A stretch of 48,149 nucleotides of DNA from an uncultured Prevotellaceae bacterium (GTDB taxonomy: Bacteria; Bacteroidota; Bacteroidia; Bacteroidales; Bacteroidaceae), in assembly GCA_946404865.1 (NCBI GenBank), contig CAMJFC010000014.1, positions 1 through 48,149 of the forward strand, given 5' to 3'. Made by a program: the position numbers and the translations under genes. The first letter of the stretch is position 1, and each line of letters starts with the position of its first letter. Positions 41,459 through 48,149 of this stretch are shown in pieces. The notes beneath the pieces were generated by a model that saw nothing but the letters and a program-made list of their open reading frames with translations, did not search any database and was not told where the DNA came from.

Positions 41459-42337
41459 TTATTCTGTACCGTTTGCCAAATCAATCAGGTAACGGCCGTA
41501 GTCATTCTTCTTCATCGGCTCAGCCAACTCAAGCAGTTTCTCGCGGCTGATCCAACCACTGCGGAATGAGATTTCTTCCAGGCAAGCGACTTTCAAACCT
41601 TGACGTTTCTCTATCACTTCGATAAAAGTGCTCGCCTCCGACAAACTGTCATGTGTGCCGGTGTCAAGCCAGGCAAAACCGCGCTCCAAGTGCTCCACAC
41701 ACAACTTGCCTTGTGCCAAGAACGATTGGTTCACCGTAGTAATCTCCAACTCACCACGGGCACTGGGCTTGATGTGCTTCGCTATCTCTACCACTTCATT
41801 GGGATAGAAATACAAACCAACCACGGCATAATTGCTCTTCGGGTGGGCAGGCTTCTCCTCGATGCTCACACACTTGCCCGTACGGTCAAATTCTACCACA
41901 CCATAACGCTCGGGGTCATTGACATAATAACCAAAGACGGTGGCTAATCCCGACTTGGCACGCTCCACGCTATCCAACAACATGGGGGTGAAACCATTGC
42001 CATGGAAAATATTGTCACCTAAGACCAGACACACCTCATCGTCGCCGATAAACGACTCGCCGATGATGAAGGCTTGAGCTAATCCATCGGGACTGGGCTG
42101 CTCGGCATAGGAAAACTCAACGCCAAAATCACTTCCGTCACCCAGAAGACGACGGAAACCTGGTAAATCGTGGGGCGTGGAAATGATGAGTATCTCGCGG
42201 ATGCCTGCTTTCATCAATACAGACACCGGATAGTAAATCATCGGTTTGTCAAATATCGGTATCAGCTGCTTACTGATGCCTTTTGTGATGGGATATAAGC
42301 GGGTGCCTGAACCGCCTGCTAATACTATTCCTTTCAT
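41459..42337 (-). CDS. rfbA: Glucose-1-phosphate thymidylyltransferase
   Basis: A 292-residue nucleotidyltransferase (RmlA) making dTDP-glucose from glucose-1-phosphate and dTTP. The N-terminus [20 protein letters not shown] and the block [20 protein letters not shown] are diagnostic. [15 protein letters not shown] and [20 protein letters not shown] are also typical, as are [20 protein letters not shown] and the late [12 protein letters not shown]. This is the first enzyme of the dTDP-rhamnose pathway; rfbC and rfbD are elsewhere in the window and rfbB is absent. It lies 16 bases downstream of the WcaJ-like gene. Identification is secure. Confidence 0.97.
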   Translation of the reverse strand: MKGIVLAGGSGTRLYPITKGISKQLIPIFDKPMIYYPVSVLMKAGIREILIISTPHDLPGFRRLLGDGSDFGVEFSYAEQPSPDGLAQAFIIGESFIGDDEVCLVLGDNIFHGNGFTPMLLDSVERAKSGLATVFGYYVNDPERYGVVEFDRTGKCVSIEEKPAHPKSNYAVVGLYFYPNEVVEIAKHIKPSARGELEITTVNQSFLAQGKLCVEHLERGFAWLDTGTHDSLSEASTFIEVIEKRQGLKVACLEEISFRSGWISREKLLELAEPMKKNDYGRYLIDLANGTE

Positions 42338-42353
42338 CTAAATGTTCTTTTTA

Positions 42354-43763
42354 TTAATATGCATTCTTGTCTGGCTTGATAATCGACAACGCCGTCAAGG
42401 CGATAATCTTGATATCCAGCCAAAATGACCAATTTTCAATATACCAGATGTCTTTCTTGATACGTCCCTCCATCTGCTCCAACTTCTCAGTCTCACCACG
42501 AAAACCTGTTACCTGGGCCCACCCCGTGATGCCAGGCTTAGAGAAATGACGCACCATATATTTATCAATCAGTTCGGAATACTGCTCCGTATGTTTCAAC
42601 ATGTGGGGGCGGGGACCGACTATGCTCATGTCACCGCGCAACACATTGAAAAACTGAGGAAACTCGTCGATGTTCGTCTTGCGCATGAAATTGCCAAATG
42701 CAAACTTACGGGGGTCATCCTTCGTGGCCTGTACCGTGTCGGCGTCTTTGTTGACGTGCATCGAACGGAATTTATAACAATAAAACTCATCACCATTCAA
42801 ACCCGTGCGCTTCTGCTTGAATAACAGCGGTCCGGGACTCTGAATCTTAATCATCAAGGCGATGATTGGAATGAAGGGAAGAAGCAGAATCAGAGCGAAA
42901 CAACTGAACACAATGTCGAAGGTCCGTTTGATGAAACGGTTGGTCCGGTTGGCCAGCGGTTCCACAAAATTTGTAAACAAGGTAAAATCGCCGAAGATTT
43001 CGGGCTTCAACTTCAGACGGTCGTTACCTTCCATACGTGGAACATAATAGAAATGTATCACCTGACGGTCGCACCAATTAATCACATTCGTGATATAGGA
43101 ACCCATGTCGTGCGACAAACAGCAGAATACATCATGGATATCTTCGCCTATCTCATTCTTCTCAATCAAATCCTGAAGTTCTGACAACGAACCTAAATGT
43201 GGGAAATCATCAGGGGCATCCTTAATCGGAAAGTTGGAATAGTAACCAATCACTTTGTAACCTGTCGTGGGGTCGCTCATCAAGTCGTTGTAAATCGCCT
43301 CGTTGGCCATGTCGCTGCCGATAAACAACACACGGCGGGTGTTGCCGCCTGCCTGACGATAGCGACGGAGGATGTAAAGCTCAATCGCACGGAAAAGCAA
43401 CAGGCAAATGTAGAAGACTGGTATGTAATAGAAGACGAAATTAAAGAATCCTCCACTACCGCCGATCAAACGGGATACGACAAAAAAGAGAATGGATTGA
43501 CACAGACACAATTTCAAACACCGACCCCAGACCGAACTAAACGATTCGCGGCGCTCGTGGATGTGGGTGTGAAAAAAATATTCAGCGATGAGCAGGGTTA
43601 AATTGCCTACTAACAACTCGGTTTTAGGGGATGTCTCAAAGAAATTGGGGAGTATGCCGGGGCCAGCTTGCTTGAATATCAACAATAAGACATTAAGCAA
43701 CACAAAGTCGCCTAATATCACTAAATTCTTAATCAATTCGCTGCCGTTCGAATTCGTTTTCAT
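42354..43763 (-). CDS. Undecaprenyl-phosphate sugar-1-phosphate transferase (WcaJ-like)
   Basis: A 469-residue polyisoprenyl-phosphate hexose-1-phosphate transferase. The N-terminal half has four membrane helices (LVILGDFVLLNVLLLIF onward) and a Rossmann-like CoA-binding segment (RRVLFIGSDMANEAIYNDLM). The C-terminal catalytic domain has a further helix (IVFSCFALILLLPFIPIIAL), IQSPGPLLFKQKRTGLNGDE, and FPQFFNVLRGDMSIVGPRPH. It transfers a sugar phosphate, often glucose or galactose, to undecaprenyl phosphate and so starts exopolysaccharide units. ATG 43763 is used; a start at 43799 overlaps the -7 element TATCTTTG (43797-43804, minus strand). First gene of the minus-strand exopolysaccharide unit. 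Sugar specificity is not readable. Confidence 0.92.
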   Translation of the reverse strand: MKTNSNGSELIKNLVILGDFVLLNVLLLIFKQAGPGILPNFFETSPKTELLVGNLTLLIAEYFFHTHIHERRESFSSVWGRCLKLCLCQSILFFVVSRLIGGSGGFFNFVFYYIPVFYICLLLFRAIELYILRRYRQAGGNTRRVLFIGSDMANEAIYNDLMSDPTTGYKVIGYYSNFPIKDAPDDFPHLGSLSELQDLIEKNEIGEDIHDVFCCLSHDMGSYITNVINWCDRQVIHFYYVPRMEGNDRLKLKPEIFGDFTLFTNFVEPLANRTNRFIKRTFDIVFSCFALILLLPFIPIIALMIKIQSPGPLLFKQKRTGLNGDEFYCYKFRSMHVNKDADTVQATKDDPRKFAFGNFMRKTNIDEFPQFFNVLRGDMSIVGPRPHMLKHTEQYSELIDKYMVRHFSKPGITGWAQVTGFRGETEKLEQMEGRIKKDIWYIENWSFWLDIKIIALTALSIIKPDKNAY

Positions 43764-43926
43764 TGATGTAATCCTATGTGCATCTGAAAATTTGTGCAAA
43801 GATACAAAGTTTTCTAAAACAAATGAACAAAATCACGCGAAAAAACACTTTTTTTATTAAAATATAATATTTTCAACCCGAAAACAACGATGTGGAGCCC
43901 ATTGTTGACTTTTTTCTTGCTTTTAT

Positions 43927-43957
43927 TTTGCCAATCACACTTTTTGTTGTAATTTTG
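43927..43957 (+). promoter_or_regulatory. Promoter for the unknown gene at 44008
   Basis: TTTG (43927-43930), 19-base spacer, TAATTTTG (43950-43957), about 50 bases before the ATG. Confidence 0.8.
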
Positions 43958-44007
43958 CAATCGCTGAAGGATTTCAGAACGTTTTAATTAATGAATTTTT
44001 TTTACTT

Positions 44008-44643
44008 ATGGGAATATTCTCAAAACTATTCGGAAAAAAGTCTAAAGAACAGACAAAGATAGGAGGAATGGAAGACTATATGACTCTCATCAGAGTCTAT
44101 TTCCAAGCCTCATTGGCAACAAATCTCGGTATTACGAACCTGGCCATGCTGCCTGACTTGCGTACATTCAAAACGACACTCAAAGTGCCGACGGTGAATA
44201 ATAAACTGGGAATCGGGGAGAAAAGTCAGTGTAAAAAAATGATGAAAGAAATTTACAATACTGACGATAACTTCTTGAAGGAAATCGACATGAGTTTGAA
44301 GAAGAATTGCAGAAAACTGCAAGACGTTCAACCTTATATGATTCAGTTCCAAAATTTCTCGCAAGACATTCTCATGTTGATGGGCAACCTCATGAAATTC
44401 AAACTCAGAATGCCGTCGTTCTTCAAAAAGACAATATACGCGATGACCGAAAAAACGGTCAATGATATTTTCAATAAAAATGATTACAAAGATGCGGGTG
44501 TCATGAAGACGGTGCTCGCTATCAGACAATATAACAACAGACTCGCTTTCTCGCAGAAATGGATCACCGATTTCGCATATCAAGTCATCTTGCTTGCGAA
44601 AAAAGAACCAAGACAAAAGGCCCAAGAGCAAAAAAATAGTTGA
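44008..44643 (+). CDS. Conserved-looking soluble protein, function unknown
   Basis: A 211-residue protein, basic and predicted mostly helical, with no signal peptide or clear membrane segment. It starts MGIFSKLFGKKSKEQTKIGG, a basic amphipathic N-terminus that might contact a membrane. Further segments such as KNCRKLQDVQPYMIQFQNFS and MTEKTVNDIFNKNDYKDAGV match no family that I recognise. The exact promoter and normal codon use support a real gene. It precedes the ZapB-like/zapA pair, but those genes have their own promoter, so no functional link is shown. Confidence 0.7.
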   Translation: MGIFSKLFGKKSKEQTKIGGMEDYMTLIRVYFQASLATNLGITNLAMLPDLRTFKTTLKVPTVNNKLGIGEKSQCKKMMKEIYNTDDNFLKEIDMSLKKNCRKLQDVQPYMIQFQNFSQDILMLMGNLMKFKLRMPSFFKKTIYAMTEKTVNDIFNKNDYKDAGVMKTVLAIRQYNNRLAFSQKWITDFAYQVILLAKKEPRQKAQEQKNS

Positions 44644-44647
44644 TTAT

Positions 44648-44678
44648 TTTGCTATTTAAAAATTATTAACTAATTTTG
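44648..44678 (+). promoter_or_regulatory. Promoter for the coiled-coil gene and zapA
   Basis: TTTG (44648-44651), 19-base spacer, TAATTTTG (44671-44678), 21 bases before ATG 44700. It overlaps the end of the preceding gene's 3' region. Confidence 0.8.
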
Positions 44679-44699
44679 CACCGAAGAAGTTTTTAGGCC

Positions 44700-44993
44700 A
44701 TGCCTGTTGAAGACAAAAACATCATAGTATTTACCACAAGAGTTCGCCAGATGATTCTCCAATACCAGGAGATGCGTCAGGAGAATAAAGCTTTGATGCA
44801 GAAAATAAAAGAGCAGGACGAGAATATCGCTCAGCTGCAAGAAAAACTGAGACAGGCGCAGTATGACTACCAGTCACTCAAAATGGCGAAGATGATCGAA
44901 ATCACCGACGGAGATATGGATAAGGCCAAGGTGAGATTGTCTAAGCTCATTAGAGATGTCAACAAATGTATCACTCTGCTGAGTGAAAAATGA
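44700..44993 (+). CDS. Short coiled-coil protein upstream of zapA (ZapB-like)
   Basis: A 97-residue protein, almost entirely a predicted coiled coil (MRQENKALMQKIKEQDENIA; QLQEKLRQAQYDYQSLKMAK). It ends with a short globular piece (DMDKAKVRLSKLIRDVNKCI). It has its own promoter and is 9 bases upstream of zapA. In Bacteroidetes a small coiled-coil gene often precedes zapA, and ZapB of E. coli is a coiled-coil partner of ZapA at the division ring. The link to ZapB is by size, structure and position rather than sequence identity. Confidence 0.72.
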   Translation: MPVEDKNIIVFTTRVRQMILQYQEMRQENKALMQKIKEQDENIAQLQEKLRQAQYDYQSLKMAKMIEITDGDMDKAKVRLSKLIRDVNKCITLLSEK

Positions 44994-45002
44994 GTGTGAC
45001 GT

Positions 45003-45314
45003 ATGCCAGAAGAAAGAGCAAAAAGACGTATTATACTTCATGTTTACAATCAGGTTCTCCCCATCACCATCTTTGCTGATGAGGAGGAGCAATATCGTAA
45101 TGCGGCTAAACTGGTCGATGAAAAGGTGAATTACTATGCGAATATCGCTAAGCGCAGCCAGATCAACGACCAGATGATGCTGTATATGGTGCTGATTGAC
45201 GTCGCTATGATGTACCTCAAAGAACATGAAAAGAAAGATACCATCGCATTGGCCGATGTACTCGGAAAGCTCACTTCTGAAATCGAAGACACTTTGAAAA
45301 ACGACAGCAAGTGA
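45003..45314 (+). CDS. zapA: Cell division protein ZapA
   Basis: A 103-residue ZapA-family protein that cross-links FtsZ protofilaments at the division ring. The N-terminal domain (RIILHVYNQVLPITIFADEE) and the following EEQYRNAAKLVDEKVNYYAN match the family. A C-terminal coiled coil (MLYMVLIDVAMMYLKEHEKK) completes it. It is 9 bases after the ZapB-like gene and 49 bases before rny. In gammaproteobacteria 6S RNA follows zapA; here the gap is too short for it. Confidence 0.88.
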   Translation: MPEERAKRRIILHVYNQVLPITIFADEEEQYRNAAKLVDEKVNYYANIAKRSQINDQMMLYMVLIDVAMMYLKEHEKKDTIALADVLGKLTSEIEDTLKNDSK

Positions 45315-45363
45315 TGACGGTACGATGTTTTTAATCTTTCATATATAATACAATCTTAATAAC

Positions 45364-46905
45364 ATGTCAACGTTAATATCTATCATCATTGCCGTTGCTG
45401 CCTTAATCATTGGTGGCGTGGCAGGATACGCTATTTTCCGATACGTCCTTACTGGAAAATATAATGAGAGTATCAAAGCGGCTGAAAAAGAAGCCGAAGT
45501 CATCAAGGAGAAAAAAGAACTCCAAGTAAAAGAGAAATTCCTCAATAAAAAGGCTGAACTCGAAAAAGAGGTGCAGCAGAGAAATCAAAAGATTCAACAA
45601 GGGGAAAACAGACTCAAACAACGGGAAATCTCTCTCAATCAAAGACAAGAGGAACTCGGAAGAAGAAAGCAAGAGGTGGAGCAAGCTCAACAGCGCATTG
45701 ACAACGAAAAGAAAATCCTCGCTAAAAAAGAGGAGGAACTTGAAAAGATGCAAATCAAAGAGCGTGAAAAACTCGAGGAACTGTCAGGACTCAGCGCTGA
45801 AGAGGCCAAACAAAGACTTGTGGAGAGCTTGAAAGACGAAGCCCGCACGGATGCAGCTTCTTATATCAATGAAATCATCGACGAGGCTAAACTCAATGCC
45901 AACGCACAGGCGAAGAAAATCGTCATTCAAACCATTCAGCGTGTGGCCACAGAGACGGCTATAGAAAACTCTGTCAGCATCTTCCATATCGACAATGATG
46001 AGGTCAAAGGACGCATCATTGGTCGCGAAGGCAGAAATATCCGTGCACTCGAAGCGGCCGCAGGAGTGGAAATCGTGGTGGACGACACGCCCGAGGCAAT
46101 CGTCATCTCGGCCTTCGACCCCATCAGACGTGAGGTCTGCCGTCTGGCACTTCACCAGCTTGTAGCCGATGGTCGTATCCATCCCGCACGTATTGAAGAG
46201 GTGGTGGCTAAAGTGAAGAAACAAATCGAAAACGAGGTCATCGAGACAGGTAAACGCACGGCCATCGACCTCGGTATCCACGGTCTCCATCCCGAACTCA
46301 TCCGCATCATCGGTAAAATGAAATACCGTTCTTCTTACGGACAAAACCTGTTGCAGCACGCTCGCGAGACGGCTAACCTCTGTGCCGTCATGGCATCTGA
46401 ACTGGGACTGAATCCCAAAAAGGCTAAACGTGCCGGATTGCTCCATGACATAGGCAAGGTGCCCGACGAGGAAAGCGAACTGCCGCATGCTCTCTATGGT
46501 GCTAAAATCGCCGAGAAATACAAAGAGAAACCCGATATCTGCAATGCCATCGGTGCCCACCACGATGAGATGGAGATGAACACTTTGCTCGCTCCCATCG
46601 TTCAAGTGTGTGATGCCATTTCCGGCGCACGTCCCGGTGCTCGCCGTGAGATCGTTGAGGCTTACATCAAACGTCTGAACGACCTTGAGGCCATTGCCAT
46701 GAGTTATCCCGGTGTCACCAAGACTTACGCCATTCAGGCCGGACGCGAACTGCGTGTCATTGTCGGTGCCGACAAGATGGACGACAAGCAGACCGAGGCT
46801 CTCTCCGGTGAAATAGCCAACAAGATTCAGACCGAGATGACTTATCCCGGTCAGGTTAAGATCACCGTTATCCGTGAGACACGGTCGGTGGCATACGCAA
46901 AATAG
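45364..46905 (+). CDS. rny: Ribonuclease Y
   Basis: A 513-residue membrane-bound endoribonuclease that starts decay of many mRNAs. It has an N-terminal membrane helix ([20 protein letters not shown]), a long coiled coil up to about residue 140 and then [23 protein letters not shown] domain follows ([20 protein letters not shown]), then an HD domain with the metal motif [15 protein letters not shown] and the second His motif [10 protein letters not shown]. The C-terminus [21 protein letters not shown] is canonical. A strong terminator follows 15 bases after the stop. Identification is secure. Confidence 0.97.
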   Translation: MSTLISIIIAVAALIIGGVAGYAIFRYVLTGKYNESIKAAEKEAEVIKEKKELQVKEKFLNKKAELEKEVQQRNQKIQQGENRLKQREISLNQRQEELGRRKQEVEQAQQRIDNEKKILAKKEEELEKMQIKEREKLEELSGLSAEEAKQRLVESLKDEARTDAASYINEIIDEAKLNANAQAKKIVIQTIQRVATETAIENSVSIFHIDNDEVKGRIIGREGRNIRALEAAAGVEIVVDDTPEAIVISAFDPIRREVCRLALHQLVADGRIHPARIEEVVAKVKKQIENEVIETGKRTAIDLGIHGLHPELIRIIGKMKYRSSYGQNLLQHARETANLCAVMASELGLNPKKAKRAGLLHDIGKVPDEESELPHALYGAKIAEKYKEKPDICNAIGAHHDEMEMNTLLAPIVQVCDAISGARPGARREIVEAYIKRLNDLEAIAMSYPGVTKTYAIQAGRELRVIVGADKMDDKQTEALSGEIANKIQTEMTYPGQVKITVIRETRSVAYAK

Positions 46906-46920
46906 TTTTTTCCACATGTT

Positions 46921-46960
46921 ATTTAGAGGGGGAGCGGCGACACTCCCCCTCTAAATTTCT
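46921..46960 (+). terminator. Terminator after rny
   Basis: 14-bp perfect stem ATTTAGAGGGGGAG (46921-46934) / CTCCCCCTCTAAAT (46943-46956), 8-base loop, then TTCTTGTC. Confidence 0.92.
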
Positions 46961-47012
46961 TGTCATAATAATGCCAATTTTTTTGTAAAACTATTATAAT
47001 TTTCTTTTTTTA

Positions 47013-47044
47013 TTTGCGAGTTTTTGTTTTTTTTGCTAATTTTG
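47013..47044 (+). promoter_or_regulatory. Promoter for the secreted-protein gene
   Basis: TTTG (47013-47016), 20-base spacer, TAATTTTG (47037-47044). Transcription should start near 47050, leaving a leader of about 295 bases. Confidence 0.65.
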
Positions 47045-47049
47045 TAACC

Positions 47050-47344
47050 GAATTAGTGTTGCTCAGCGGAGTTAACATCAACCTTTTTGAGGATTAGTAT
47101 AACATTGGCATTGTTCGGCATATTTATTAACGTCAGATTTTTTCATTGATTATTCTCCAAGAATAATGGCTGATGTCTGCGTTTAAGTAGTAGGCAGAAC
47201 TTATCAGTAATATAGGGATTCAGCCAGTTTCCAGTTATAGAATAATCAGGATTAGTTTATCCCGATTACTGTTTGGTTTGTCAGAACCTTTTACTGATGC
47301 TTTTGTATAAGTTTTTTGAGCGTTAACCAAATAATTATAGTAAT
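47050..47344 (+). promoter_or_regulatory. Long structured leader upstream of the secreted-protein gene
   Basis: About 295 AT-rich bases between the promoter and ATG 47345. Two hairpins are visible: ATTATTCT/AGAATAAT (47149-47167, 3-base loop) and TAATCxGGAT/ATCCxGATTA (47243-47268, one mismatch, 6-base loop). A six-codon ORF starts at 47166. I recognise no known riboswitch or sRNA family. Confidence 0.45.
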
Positions 47345-48149
47345 ATGAAAAAAACTAAAAGACTTATTATCCTATTATGTTGGATGATTGGATGTTTATA
47401 TGCACAAATGGCGTATTCTGCCATAACGTATTCTGCGAATCCTTCTGGCTTTACAGAAGCTCCTTCATCTGACCAGACTAGTGGATCAATTACTTATCAT
47501 GGGGGACTAATTATTTCTAAAGCCTCCATCAGTGGAAGTTCTTTGTCATTTATGGTAATGAAGAAAGATGGTTCCAAGTTTAATAACTCTATTACAGTTT
47601 ATGTGCGTTCTAATAGCATTAGTGGTACTACTATTAAATCTGCAACGTATAATGGAGGCTATTCAACCATCTTGGTGAATGTTGGAGATTTATCTTTTAC
47701 CAGCGGTTCGAAAAAATATGTCATAGCCCTTTGTTCACATGGTAATTCCGACATCTGGTATTACACCAATCCTATTACTATAACGGCTAATGACTCCTCA
47801 TCACAGACTCCGAGCCTTACGATTACGAACGCGACCTATTTCGGCACATCCACCCTGACGTCGGGCCAGACCTACACTTTTACCGCCAAGGTGAAGAACA
47901 CGGGTTCTAGTTCCTGGACTGGCCGTTTCTACCTCAAATGCGGCAACAACAACTGGATAGCGTGGGAAACGTCGCAGACGATAGCTGCAGGCAGCACGGT
48001 GACTTTGTCGAAGTCCTGCACGATACCCGAGATGGGCGGCAGCTCCGTGTCCCTGGGTCTGTATTATAAGACCGAGACGGAGAGCAGCGGCGCGTTGGTG
48101 AGTCCGGGCAGTTACTCGAACCCGTTCGCGGTTGAGGTGGCGCCATCTT
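47345..48149 (+). CDS. Secreted protein with Ig-like/CARDB-like segment (runs off the window)
   Basis: An open frame from ATG 47345 to the end of the window, 268 codons without stop. It begins MKKTKRLIILLCWMIGCLYA, a Sec signal peptide. Two repeated-looking regions follow. The first (about residues 25-150) is Ser/Thr/Asn-rich and includes ISGSSLSFMVMKKDGSKFNN. The second begins near TITNATYFGTSTLTSGQTYT and reads FTAKVKNTGSSSWTGRFYLK, the pattern of a CARDB-like or other beta-sandwich domain. The first part is AT-rich, the second clearly GC-rich from about 47810. It is probably a surface or secreted multidomain protein; a T9SS-type C-terminal signal may lie beyond the window. Confidence 0.8.
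   Translation, partial: MKKTKRLIILLCWMIGCLYAQMAYSAITYSANPSGFTEAPSSDQTSGSITYHGGLIISKASISGSSLSFMVMKKDGSKFNNSITVYVRSNSISGTTIKSATYNGGYSTILVNVGDLSFTSGSKKYVIALCSHGNSDIWYYTNPITITANDSSSQTPSLTITNATYFGTSTLTSGQTYTFTAKVKNTGSSSWTGRFYLKCGNNNWIAWETSQTIAAGSTVTLSKSCTIPEMGGSSVSLGLYYKTETESSGALVSPGSYSNPFAVEVAPS

Noticed and set aside
45315..45363. 6S RNA downstream of zapA
   Set aside because: Only 49 bases separate zapA and rny, too short for 6S RNA.
45784..46917. A 377-codon open frame antisense to rny
   Set aside because: Shadow of the ribonuclease Y gene; no domain recognised.
47934..48146. Minus-strand open frame at the end of the window
   Set aside because: It is opposite the GC-rich part of the secreted-protein gene and has a compositionally biased, domain-free translation.

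Overview
The window looks like a chromosomal segment of a Bacteroidales bacterium, most likely Prevotellaceae. The main reason is the promoter type: many genes are preceded by TTTG, a 19-20 base spacer and TAnnTTTG, the -33/-7 signal of the Bacteroidetes housekeeping sigma factor, usually without a Shine-Dalgarno sequence. Gene content agrees: DUF4924, an UpxY-type antiterminator, a Wzc-type BY-kinase with a tyrosine tail, ROK glucokinase and ribonuclease Y. I see no rRNA, tRNA, CRISPR array, insertion sequence or prophage. Most of the window is core genome. The unusual material lies in intergenic repeats, a few low-complexity envelope proteins and one Tat-linked redox operon.

Layout. 1-8600: start of ppdK (minus), rlmD, a membrane PP2C phosphatase, a small secreted His/Arg/Pro-rich protein, carB (minus) and an orphan FecE-like ATPase. 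8700-10900: a zinc-ribbon/YARHG membrane protein with a 66-bp coding repeat, and a lone UpxY-like antiterminator. 10856-14992 (minus): a probable LysE-DUF4924-rfbD-prfC operon whose internal gaps are filled with short tandem repeats. 15113-19852: ROK glucokinase, Sua5, ClC and fmt. 19957-23860: manC-gmd-fcl-rfbC, making GDP-L-fucose and part of the dTDP-rhamnose route. 23864-32173: glmS, a lipoprotein trypsin-like protease with a coiled-coil insert, an outer-membrane barrel, a zinc-ribbon/LysM protein with a short GrpE-like protein, a TlpA thioredoxin and two overlapping envelope genes, one with a 160-residue lysine-rich tail. 32266-38345: a six-gene operon, tatA-tatC-ferredoxin fusion-Tat lipoprotein aldo/keto reductase-DUF3298-CDF. 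38419-43763 (minus): wcaJ-like, rfbA, wzc-like and a HAD gene for exopolysaccharide. 44008-46905: an unknown gene, a ZapB-like/zapA pair and rny. 47013-48149: a promoter, a long structured leader and the start of a secreted protein.

How the genes connect. The sugar-nucleotide genes (manC, gmd, fcl, rfbA, rfbC, rfbD, glmS) feed the surface polysaccharide started by the WcaJ-like transferase and regulated by the BY-kinase; rfbB, flippase, polymerase and export genes are not in the window. The most interesting locus is the Tat operon. It carries its own minimal translocon, a NapH/NapG-like membrane ferredoxin with an internal Tat-like signal, and a Tat-exported aldo/keto reductase lipoprotein with two Fe-S motifs. 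Together they look like a quinol-to-periplasm electron route that feeds an aldo/keto reductase where NADPH is not available. That reading is inference from sequence.
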